From a virus, in the IMG/VR virus record IMGVR_UViG_3300020446_000065, positions 1 to 26,751 of that record: 26,751 bases of DNA. One strand, 5' to 3'. The translations under genes and the position numbers were made by a program. Below, piece after piece: positions 1 to 7,950 of the stretch; the first letter of the stretch is position 1; each line of letters begins with the position of its first letter. Under the pieces are notes generated by a model. It had not been told where the DNA came from, ran no database searches, and saw only the letters and a program-made list of their open reading frames with translations.

Positions 1-3000
1 GCGTTGTTCTGCTCAGGTGTTCTAGCTTCGGCAGGAAGATCAATGACACGGTTAGTAAACGCGTGTGATAATTCATGAACTAGAGTTTGAGCTACGCCAC
101 CCTCTGCGTCTCTTGCAAGATTGATGACGATATTTGTTACACCATTTCTATCCGTGTAAGTTTTACCTGCGTAGTTCGCAGCAGTTGCCTCAAAAGAAAA
201 CTTAATCTTCCTGATAAAGGACGTGTCCGTTAAGAACACTTCAGCTGCGGCACCTAAAGGACTCAAAGGAGATTTCTTGTTTTTGAAAGTGGTTAGCTTT
301 TCGAGCGCGTTAATAACTCCTTCTGGGCTATTGTCCGTGATACCTAGTCCTTCCAAGTGTGTACGGTTAATAGCTTCGTTTATGTCCATTGACCTACCAT
401 TAACAATAGCCCGTTGATGGTTAGCCTCTTGAGATTTAGATATGTCGGTATAGAAAGTAACTACTTGATCGTCTGTAACGGTGTAGTCAGCACCAGCTAT
501 TTGCTGTAGGTCTGTCTTAAATTCTTGTAAGAAGAAAGCATCATTCTCAATGGTCGCATCTACGTTAGGATTCATCAGGCTAAACGTCCTGAAAACCTTG
601 CGAACTGTCTGGCCTTGTTCACCATACAACCCACGCTTTAAGTCTGACTGTAAATCAACAAGAGGGCGGTTGTTTCTAAATGCACCTTTGGAAGCAAACT
701 GAATAAGTTCGTCAAACAATTCGTCTGGCTCTAAGTCAAAAGCTCTGCCAGCCTCATTGTGATATTCCTTGTCGACTATCGCAGCTACTTTAGCAGTCAA
801 TTCGGTACTGCCTTTCATAGCTTCCACCCCCTCTTCAATCAATGTCTCACCATAGTCTTTTACTTTTCTCGTTGGCAGGGGTGGTAATGGGTTAGGCTTA
901 GGTGCTACGTAAGTATCTTGTGCCACCGCAGCAACATTGGTGTCTTGGTAAAGATCGCTGTTTGGATCTAGCACACTGACAAAACTTCTAGTGGCTCTCT
1001 TCTTTCTAGCAATCTGCTGGCCCATTGCATACTTACCCTGTCTTCTCAAGACCGCAGAAGCGTTGAATGGGGTCGGGTCTACCTCTGCATTAGCAGAAAT
1101 ATTTTGGGCATACTCAAGAACAGAGATCTGCATCTCAAGGCTGGCAGCTATATTTGCCGTTTCCTTAAATGCTTTAGACATTCCTTTATAGAAGCTGTCC
1201 GTAGCATAAATGTTCTCGAAGATATTGGTGAACGTATTGAAGTCTTTTACTCTATCGTAAATAGTAGACAGCTTAATGCTCTTTGTTCTAGTGTTAAACG
1301 GGTTAACAACTTTGAGATCCTCAAGTTGATTGAGGTTAACATTTTGTTTCAGCTCGTTAAGTCGGCTCGCAAGATTAGCAATAACAGAGTAGTCTTCTTC
1401 CAGCGCACCAACTTTGTTGAACGCTGTCTTTGCTGATACTGTGCCTCCTGATTCCTGAACCCTGATGTCTGTAACATAACGCTGGCCCGTTCCAGTCGAG
1501 AGTTCGAAAGAAGGATTAATAGTCCCACTATCTATAGCGGTGGAAGGTACAGGAATCGCGATGCCACTCTCCAAGAAAGTGAGCATGGCTACAGGATCGT
1601 TATTAAATATACCCCTACCTTTATCGTCTAAGAAAACTTTGCCCTGACCTCCGTAAACCTTAGGCATTGAACTAGCCTTCTTGGTGAATGCGTCTGTCTG
1701 AACAGGATACTTTTCTTGAATTCTCTTCTTCAGTTCCTTAGTCAAGGTGTTCAATGACGCCCTGTCCATTTTGTCAGTAGCGACACCCAGACGTTCCAAC
1801 TGATCCACAGTAAGTTGATGCGCAAAACCTGCGTTAACCAAAGGGTCTATTCCTGAGGCTTTTATTCCTCTCTGTTGTGCTTTAATTTTTCTCTGTTGTG
1901 CTTCAAACTTTGCTACTTCACTACCAACCAAAGGTTGGTCACTATGTCCCTCAGTTAATTTAAAGGTACCGTTTTCCTCCTCTTTGATATTCTGTGACGT
2001 ATTTTCGGGAGCACCTACTTTTCTTACTCTAGCAGCACGAAGCCCTCTTTTCTTGTCCTCTTTATACTCAATAAAAATTGCAGTATACGGGGCACCTTCA
2101 CGGTCGTAATAAGTCACCTTATCACCTTTTTTGAACTGCCCTCTCTTTGAAAATTGTTGCTCTAATGTTAGCTCAGTACGAGTATCAACTCCCTTGGCAT
2201 CTGACTCAGCTTGCTTTGCTAAGTTTGCATCGAGAGTTTCCTTTGCTTTCATCCGCATGAAAGCCGCTTTCTTCTTTGAGAAAGCACGGTTCTCATTTTC
2301 AGCAAGCTTGAGTTCTCTAGTAGCTCTAACAGCAGGGTTACCTGTTAAGGCCATGATACGCTTTTCCATTTTTTGATGGAGCTTCCTCTTCGCATCTATG
2401 GATAGAAGCGTGGCCTCGTAGTCTTGTTTGTAGTCTGGGTTTATTTTCTTAGCTGGGTGCTCAGAAGTAATTGCAACACTACCAGCTACAGCTTGTCCTT
2501 CCGAATCAGCTAACGCCTGTTCAGCGGCAGTTCCTTCTATTTCAGGGTTGTTACCCTGTTGAAGGTTCTGCGCCTGCATGTTTGATATCTCCGCTTCGAT
2601 GGCCTCGCTAGTTACCTCTGTCTGCAAAAGATAGTTAATCTCATCTAAATCTTCTTGAGTTAGTTCTTGGGTTTCTTCCTCAATAACTACATCTGCCTCG
2701 CCTACTACATCTTCTTCTTCGTCAATTGGCGCAGAAGATAAACGCGCCTCCATTTGTGGACGCTCTGATCTTTTGTATTGCCTTACTTGTCTCTCCGCTT
2801 CTTGTGCTGTGGCAGGAGATCCTGCTTCCCTTAGTTGATCGCCAAGTCCTTGAGCCTCTACGTCAGCTTCGAACTGTTTAAATACTTCTTGCTCCACTCG
2901 TGCAGCAGCGGCTCTGTCTAAAAATTTATCGGGAGCAATATTTTTAGCGGCCTTGCTAACAACATTACCTCCTCCACCTAATGCAGCACCTATGAGGAAT

Positions 3001-5462
3001 CCATGCCAAACTTGCTGTATCCTATCTAGCATCCCCGTGTCTTGGTTCGTGTAGACATCCTGAACTATGATGTTGAAGAACTCGTCTAGTCCTTCTTCAA
3101 ATCCTTCGTCCAATGCCGACCTTGCAAACTTCTTGGGGGCTTCCATCAATGCGTGTTTGCGCGTCACTTTCTTGAGTGAGTTCTTAATTAACGCTTTGAA
3201 AGTTTCGTCGCCTACGTTACGGCCAAGAACATTAGACGTGATCTGCCTCATCTGTCGGAAGCTCATCCCTTGAAGAAAGGCATCTTCCAAACCACCCCTC
3301 CCAAGAACTGAGAAAGAGGACGTTAGTAAACCAGTTATTGTTCCTGCTGTTAGGGCAGATCCAAATGCTTTATCGTGCGATTCTTGTTTTACCCTTTCTT
3401 CGCTCCACCCTTCTTCCCATTGTCCGTCTTCCCCTTTATGCTTACTGGTTAAGTCATCGGATACTGTTTTAAATACTGCACCATAAGTATTAGCACCTGA
3501 CCTAGTAGCGGCAGGAATAAATGCAGCGGTTCCAACTCCAAGCTTCGAAGCGATGTTGCCGTTGTATGCTTTGACAACGGCGAGAGTTCTTTCTTTGGTG
3601 GCACCTTTTAAGGCACCTGCTTTTAAAATTCTTTCGGCTGCTTGCTCGGCAGTTTCTTTACCGACTGTCTTTAGCATACCCCTAGAAGCTGCGGATATAA
3701 CAGCTCTAGCAGAAGCCGTAGCTGTTGATTTTGCCCCAGTGTAAGCAGCCAATCCAGCTAAACTGGTGCCAGCAGTGGGCTTAGTTACAAGAACAAGACC
3801 AGCTGTAACAAGGGCATCTGCAAATAGTGGAGCAATAGCTTCCGCTAGATCTTGTTCGCCGCCCATTTCTAAGCCAAACACTTTAGCTATTTCTCTGTCG
3901 TGCGCGTTGTCTTCCGCAATTTGAAGTAATCCTTCGCGCCCCCAGTCAGTGTCCATGGCAGCACCTATTCCATAAGCAATAGACGTTGCTCCTTCCCACA
4001 CACTACTTAGTACCCCTTTAGCTCTGTGTAGTATTGGGCTGAAATCAAATTCAGCTCTAAATTTTTCTAGGATCTTAGAGTTGCTTAGACCTCTCTGCTT
4101 TCCTTCAATAAGTGCGTCTCCCCACTCCTCAGAAAACGCATCGTCTTTACTTAAAAGACCAGATATCCTTTCGAAGTTATCTACTACGGCTAGTTCTCTT
4201 TGAGCATTTGCTTGGGCTGCTTCGGCTTCAGTTACGTTAGCTTGTCTTAAAGCTCTGTTAAAATCAGAAGGAGATAGCATAAGTTCGTTAGCAACGAGAA
4301 CCCCACTGTATCTTGTCTGGTATACGTTCTGCCCCAACTCCTCTTCGTTATCAGTATACTTGAGAAATGGTTTAACGTTTTCTTTAGAGTCTCCTTCGAA
4401 CGCATACTTGACTATTAGCTCACTGACTACGTCTTCCAACACTTCTGAACTAAATCCAGTAGCTTCGGACAATTCTCCTATGAGCCTGAGTTTAGCTACA
4501 TCAGTCCTTTCTTGATAATAGTCTTGGAGAGTTTTTTTATTACTCTCCGCTATAAGTTCGTCACGTTCCTCATCATCCCCCACCAAATCATTCCATCCTA
4601 TGCGGAATGTACGCACGATATCGCTGAACCCATCGGTCGCCCAATCGTTAAGCTTATCACCAGCATCCCAAGTTGCATTCTCCCCATAGTTTTTAGCCAG
4701 CCCATATAGGGCCGCTTTGTTTGCTGGGTCAATGTTCTCAATAACTTCTCTTACCTCAGCTTCTGCCAGAAGTCTTTGATCAACTTCATATCTCTTGAGA
4801 CCTTTGCCTTGCGGATGTTCTTCTCTCTTGTAGCGTAAATTAAATAAATGCTTCGGAGTTACCCCATACTTAGCAGATTCCCTAATAACGTCTGACTCAG
4901 TCATTCCTTCGGGAATGTTTCCCCCTAAGAAAAACTCGTTTCCTTCTTCGTCTTCAATGACTGCTGCAAGCAGCTCTCCCTTTTTAAACTTATCTGTAAA
5001 TTTCTTTTGGTTTGTTCTACGAACAATCTCAGATAGTTCTACAGCTTGATCTGGATCAATATCGAACGGCGATGCATCTTCATCTAAGTCTTGCGCAGTA
5101 GCGTATAAGTTGATCTTCTGCCTATCTTCCTCAGACAAGTATTGATTCTCAGTGTCTTCTTCATCGAGAAGTGTTTTTATTGAAGAGCCTAAATCTGGCT
5201 TAGAGTAAGAGCTAAGTATGTCCTCAATTTCTTGTGAGTTGTCCTCAGTAAGTATTCCTTCCTCACTTAAAACTTGACTGAGGTTATAATTGATTTGGCT
5301 CTCTATTGTTTCATCATACTTGCCTGCTGCTAAGTATTCATTTCTGACATTTTCAGTATACCTTCCGTAACTTTCGAGAGGGTTATCGTAAGGGTTTTCA
5401 ATAGACCAATCTTGATAGGTCGTTTCAACGAAGGGTGCGTTTAGGTTGCTTGGGTCTGACAT
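1..5462 (-). CDS. Giant internal-virion/ejection-type protein with HELSH metallopeptidase motif (3' end outside window)
   Basis: Reading the minus strand from the ATG at 5462, the frame stays open to the left edge, giving at least 1,820 residues. An in-frame TAA lies just upstream, so this ATG is the natural start. The N-terminal third is charged and helical. Glycine/alanine-rich hydrophobic stretches lie near residues 540-575, 700-721 and 820-839, an acidic patch near 912-944, and a possible small beta domain near 1106-1152. HELSH, a zinc-metallopeptidase HExxH motif, is at residues 1796-1800 (nt 63-77), preceded by an IVINLARD-like strand. It follows two probable virion genes downstream of terL. 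Inference: a very large ejected or polyvalent virion protein whose hydrophobic segments could enter the host envelope. The protease activity and the third zinc ligand cannot be verified because the gene runs off the window. Confidence 0.85.
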   Translation of the reverse strand, partial: MSDPSNLNAPFVETTYQDWSIENPYDNPLESYGRYTENVRNEYLAAGKYDETIESQINYNLSQVLSEEGILTEDNSQEIEDILSSYSKPDLGSSIKTLLDEEDTENQYLSEEDRQKINLYATAQDLDEDASPFDIDPDQAVELSEIVRRTNQKKFTDKFKKGELLAAVIEDEEGNEFFLGGNIPEGMTESDVIRESAKYGVTPKHLFNLRYKREEHPQGKGLKRYEVDQRLLAEAEVREVIENIDPANKAALYGLAKNYGENATWDAGDKLNDWATDGFSDIVRTFRIGWNDLVGDDEERDELIAESNKKTLQDYYQERTDVAKLRLIGELSEATGFSSEVLEDVVSELIVKYAFEGDSKENVKPFLKYTDNEEELGQNVYQTRYSGVLVANELMLSPSDFNRALRQANVTEAEAAQANAQRELAVVDNFERISGLLSKDDAFSEEWGDALIEGKQRGLSNSKILEKFRAEFDFSPILHRAKGVLSSVWEGATSIAYGIGAAMDTDWGREGLLQIAEDNAHDREIAKVFGLEMGGEQDLAEAIAPLFADALVTAGLVLVTKPTAGTSLAGLAAYTGAKSTATASARAVISAASRGMLKTVGKETAEQAAERILKAGALKGATKERTLAVVKAYNGNIASKLGVGTAAFIPAATRSGANTYGAVFKTVSDDLTSKHKGEDGQWEEGWSEERVKQESHDKAFGSALTAGTITGLLTSSFSVLGRGGLEDAFLQGMSFRQMRQITSNVLGRNVGDETFKALIKNSLKKVTRKHALMEAPKKFARSALDEGFEEGLDEFFNIIVQDVYTNQDTGMLDRIQQVWHGFLIGAALGGGGNVVSKAAKNIAPDKFLDRAAAARVEQEVFKQFEADVEAQGLGDQLREAGSPATAQEAERQVRQYKRSERPQMEARLSSAPIDEEEDVVGEADVVIEEETQELTQEDLDEINYLLQTEVTSEAIEAEISNMQAQNLQQGNNPEIEGTAAEQALADSEGQAVAGSVAITSEHPAKKINPDYKQDYEATLLSIDAKRKLHQKMEKRIMALTGNPAVRATRELKLAENENRAFSKKKAAFMRMKAKETLDANLAKQAESDAKGVDTRTELTLEQQFSKRGQFKKGDKVTYYDREGAPYTAIFIEYKEDKKRGLRAARVRKVGAPENTSQNIKEEENGTFKLTEGHSDQPLVGSEVAKFEAQQRKIKAQQRGIKASGIDPLVNAGFAHQLTVDQLERLGVATDKMDRASLNTLTKELKKRIQEKYPVQTDAFTKKASSMPKVYGGQGKVFLDDKGRGIFNNDPVAMLTFLESGIAIPVPSTAIDSGTINPSFELSTGTGQRYVTDIRVQESGGTVSAKTAFNKVGALEEDYSVIANLASRLNELKQNVNLNQLEDLKVVNPFNTRTKSIKLSTIYDRVKDFNTFTNIFENIYATDSFYKGMSKAFKETANIAASLEMQISVLEYAQNISANAEVDPTPFNASAVLRRQGKYAMGQQIARKKRATRSFVSVLDPNSDLYQDTNVAAVAQDTYVAPKPNPLPPLPTRKVKDYGETLIEEGVEAMKGSTELTAKVAAIVDKEYHNEAGRAFDLEPDELFDELIQFASKGAFRNNRPLVDLQSDLKRGLYGEQGQTVRKVFRTFSLMNPNVDATIENDAFFLQEFKTDLQQIAGADYTVTDDQVVTFYTDISKSQEANHQRAIVNGRSMDINEAINRTHLEGLGITDNSPEGVINALEKLTTFKNKKSPLSPLGAAAEVFLTDTSFIRKIKFSFEATAANYAGKTYTDRNGVTNIVINLARDAEGGVAQTLVHELSHAFTNRVIDLPAEARTPEQNN

Positions 5463-5489
5463 AGCAGAAGCGGTTATGTGTTGTTTGAT

Positions 5490-6587
5490 TTACTGTGATT
5501 TAAAGGATTCTATCAATTGTTGCAATTGTTGAAGCTGATCTGATGTCATGCCATCGGGCAAGGCTATGGTTTGCTTTCGTCGCATGCTATTAGCAGCCCC
5601 TTGTGGGTCTGCTGCTTTTTCTAATCTCTCTCGCATTAGCGCAGGTTCTCTTCTTTTCTGAAGAGCCTCTGCATCTAACTCTGCAAGAGTTACTAGCGCA
5701 CTCGAAATGTCTGTAACACCACGATTTTTTAACGTTGTGCCATCACTAAGTTTAAGGTTTTGAACAATCTCGGCTTGTTCTCTGGCTATCCTGTCACTTG
5801 TCTCGTCTGGTTTTTCTCCATCAAGAGGTGCCGATGTAAAGTTATCTTGAATGTCTTTAATTGTTGTTCGTAGCTTTGAATATTCATCTTGAGATAACTT
5901 GAGTTCAGCATCTAGTCTTGCTTCTTGTGCTTTAGATGCAGTCGCGCTTGCTTCAGCAGTTCTTCTTTCGGCGGCAGCTCTGCCCCTATTGAAATTAGCT
6001 TCATTGATTTTTGCCTCCATTGCTTCTGCTGGAGTCGTGATCCCATCAGCATTGGCAAAGTTTTTAAAGTCTACAGGGTCAATACCAGCGGTAGCCATTC
6101 TAGCCATAGTCTGTAGGTTTTTATCGGCGGCATCGGCTTCAGCTTGGCGTGACTTCAATGAATCTGTGGCTGATTTAAATATAATATTAGCTGCTGGGTG
6201 CTTACTTAATATCTTGGCATTCTTCATACCAAAGGCAGCTATGTCCCTTTGCTTTTGGAAATTATTCTTGTTGGGATCGTCGATAATATTGTTTAAAGAT
6301 TTTGTGAGTTCTTCTGTGCGTTCACCAAAATCTATTTCTTCTTGTGCCTTGCGTTTCTTTTCTTCGAACTCAAGCAAACTACTTTGGTAAGCTAATTCAG
6401 AATTCCTTTCTCTCAGTAACTGAGAGCGTAACTTCATCATTTCCTCTAGCTGAGGCTGAAGTTCTTGGTTCTCGTACGCAGTGATGAAGCCGCTTTCCCT
6501 ACTAGTCAGACCATAAGTATTCCTTAATGGCTTGATATCACGGTTAAAGAAATCGTCAGTTGCAACTGGAAATTGTGGTTCAGCCAT
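5490..6587 (-). CDS. Coiled-coil protein, probable internal virion protein
   Basis: A 365-aa product that I do not recognise. It is almost entirely charged and helical: long stretches near residues 45-100 and 185-250 are rich in Glu, Lys, Ala, Arg and Gln and look like coiled coil. The C-terminus ends in a Gln-rich helix (DQLQQLQQLIESF). There are no cysteines, signal peptide or membrane segment. It begins 4 nt after the stop of the 440-aa gene and ends 27 nt before the giant gene, so the three are probably one operon. Its position between terL and a giant ejection-type protein suggests a scaffold-like or internal virion role (inference). Its stop codon is in the same frame as the giant gene, nine codons upstream of that start. 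Confidence 0.8.
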   Translation of the reverse strand: MAEPQFPVATDDFFNRDIKPLRNTYGLTSRESGFITAYENQELQPQLEEMMKLRSQLLRERNSELAYQSSLLEFEEKKRKAQEEIDFGERTEELTKSLNNIIDDPNKNNFQKQRDIAAFGMKNAKILSKHPAANIIFKSATDSLKSRQAEADAADKNLQTMARMATAGIDPVDFKNFANADGITTPAEAMEAKINEANFNRGRAAAERRTAEASATASKAQEARLDAELKLSQDEYSKLRTTIKDIQDNFTSAPLDGEKPDETSDRIAREQAEIVQNLKLSDGTTLKNRGVTDISSALVTLAELDAEALQKRREPALMRERLEKAADPQGAANSMRRKQTIALPDGMTSDQLQQLQQLIESFKSQ

Positions 6588-6591
6588 GGCT

Positions 6592-7914
6592 TTATGCTAT
6601 TTTGATTGGAGGGTTTCTAACTTCCATAGTTCTTATGGGTTGGCTCTTTCCATCAATAACCATATTGCCATCCCTGAAAACTGGCCCCATATTGCCTCCC
6701 CTGAAAACTGGCCCATCCTGTCCTCCTACGTTAACGTTTGGCATAAAGTTAGGGTTATTTTTCATACGATCCATAAGCATTTCTTGAAGGCGCATATTAC
6801 TCTCTCTGGTTTTAGCAACTCGTGCTTCTGCTGCGTCTCTCGCAGCTAAGAACTGCGGCGTAGCTACAGCTGGTGCGTTGCTTTCTGGTGAACTAGCCCA
6901 ATCAGCCGCTGCTTTATTTGCCGCAGCAATGAATCCTTTTTTCCTAAGCATCCTTGCTTTTCGTAAACCAGCGTTTCTTGAGTATAAAGACCTTCTTGAA
7001 CCAGACCCCAAGGTTCTGTTAGGGTCTTGCATTCTTTTATAGAAGTCTTCGTAGCTCCCTAATTGCTTCCGCTCACGTTCCCTCCTTTTGGCTATCATCT
7101 CTTTGGATTTGCCTCGGACAAATTTTCTCCTCTCCTCCATTATCTCCCTGTCCATTTCTTTCCTGCCAATGCCCAGCTCGGTCATTCCAATTTCACGCAA
7201 GTCATTAACGCCACCGTCTCCATCTATGTTATTAGCTTTAACTTGTTCCGTGATTCTTCTCCTCAACGCTCTACGTTGGTTGAGATTAGAACCGTAATCT
7301 GGATCAGTTAGAGAACCTGACTCTATGCCTGCTTGAGAGTAAGGGTCGGTAACTAACTTAGGCAATTGACCGCTACCAGTGACTCCCTGATCGGGGTTGG
7401 TGGCAGGTTGATCTGATACTCGTCCTTGTGATTCTGGTTCAGCGGCAGCCGTGGCTCGTGTGGGGTTGTTCTCATCAAAGGCCGCAACCATATCTGAAGT
7501 TTCGCCTGCTGCTATAAGCCTCTCACGCTCTTCTCTATTTTCACGAGCTGTTTCTTCGGAGATGGCAGGTTGCTCTGATACTCGCTCCCCCATAGGTGGA
7601 GTGTTATATTCGATGACATCACCACGATTTGGTTTTCCTGTGGGTACATTAGCAGCTTGACTAACTGCACCTCCTGTTACACCTGCCGTTCCAGCATCAC
7701 CTGTCGGGCCAGTCACTCCAGATTCCCCCAGCCTCTGCTGCTTGTCCTCTTCCATCCTACCCTGAACTATTCTATTACGTTGTTCTACCTGTTCGGGAGT
7801 TCTAAGCTGATCTAATGAAGAACTACTCAAACCCCCTGATGGTTGCAGCTTTCCTGTTTGCAAACCCCCCGATGATTTAAGTGCCTTTGCTTTCTTTTTT
7901 TTAGGTTCAGCCAT
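6592..7914 (-). CDS. Disordered basic protein with collagen-like and Ca-loop-like stretches, probable virion protein
   Basis: A 440-aa product without a recognisable family. The start is Lys-rich (KKKKAKALK). Residues 66-83 form a short Gly-x-x collagen-like run (GVTGPTGDAGTAG). The middle is rich in Pro, Glu, Gly and Asn and looks disordered. Residues 229-241 (NIDGDGGVNDLRE) resemble a dockerin/EF-hand calcium loop, though the twelfth position is Arg rather than an acid. Residues 245-340 are strongly basic and helical. Near residues 400-418 a nonapeptide (GPVFRxGNM) is repeated in tandem. The gene is preceded by a near-consensus sigma70 promoter whose -10 box is 7 nt from the ATG, so it may be translated from a leaderless mRNA. 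A virion or DNA-binding role is inferred only from position and charge. Confidence 0.75.
   Translation of the reverse strand: MAEPKKKKAKALKSSGGLQTGKLQPSGGLSSSSLDQLRTPEQVEQRNRIVQGRMEEDKQQRLGESGVTGPTGDAGTAGVTGGAVSQAANVPTGKPNRGDVIEYNTPPMGERVSEQPAISEETARENREERERLIAAGETSDMVAAFDENNPTRATAAAEPESQGRVSDQPATNPDQGVTGSGQLPKLVTDPYSQAGIESGSLTDPDYGSNLNQRRALRRRITEQVKANNIDGDGGVNDLREIGMTELGIGRKEMDREIMEERRKFVRGKSKEMIAKRRERERKQLGSYEDFYKRMQDPNRTLGSGSRRSLYSRNAGLRKARMLRKKGFIAAANKAAADWASSPESNAPAVATPQFLAARDAAEARVAKTRESNMRLQEMLMDRMKNNPNFMPNVNVGGQDGPVFRGGNMGPVFRDGNMVIDGKSQPIRTMEVRNPPIKIA
6662..6715. repeat. 27-bp tandem repeat inside the 440-aa gene
   Basis: Two adjacent, nearly identical 27-bp copies start at 6662 and 6689, each beginning ATATTGCC. 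On the minus strand they encode two nonapeptides differing at Gly/Asp (GPVFRGGNM, GPVFRDGNM). The period is a multiple of three, so copy number can vary without a frameshift. Confidence 0.8.
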
Positions 7915-7921
7915 AAGTTAA

Positions 7922-7950
7922 ATTATACAATTTGAATTAAAAAAAGTCAA
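7922..7950 (-). promoter_or_regulatory. Near-consensus sigma70 promoter for the 440-aa virion operon
   Basis: On the minus strand the -35 box is TTGACT (7950-7945, 5 of 6 consensus), then a 17-bp spacer, then TATAAT (7927-7922, 6 of 6). The -35 box overlaps the TGA stop of terL. Only 7 nt separate the -10 box from the ATG at 7914, so transcription is expected to begin at or next to the A of the start codon. Confidence 0.8.

Noticed and set aside
5463-5492. The 365-aa gene and the giant gene share a reading frame, separated by one TAA and nine codons, hinting at stop-codon readthrough
   Set aside because: The context (CAG TAA ATC) is not a known leaky signal, and the giant gene has its own ATG; no structure downstream suggests programmed readthrough.
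5899-6390. 163-aa open frame on the plus strand
   Set aside because: Antisense to the coiled-coil gene, with composition (Ser/Ala/Leu-rich) expected from the mirror of Glu/Lys/Ala codons, and no supporting context.
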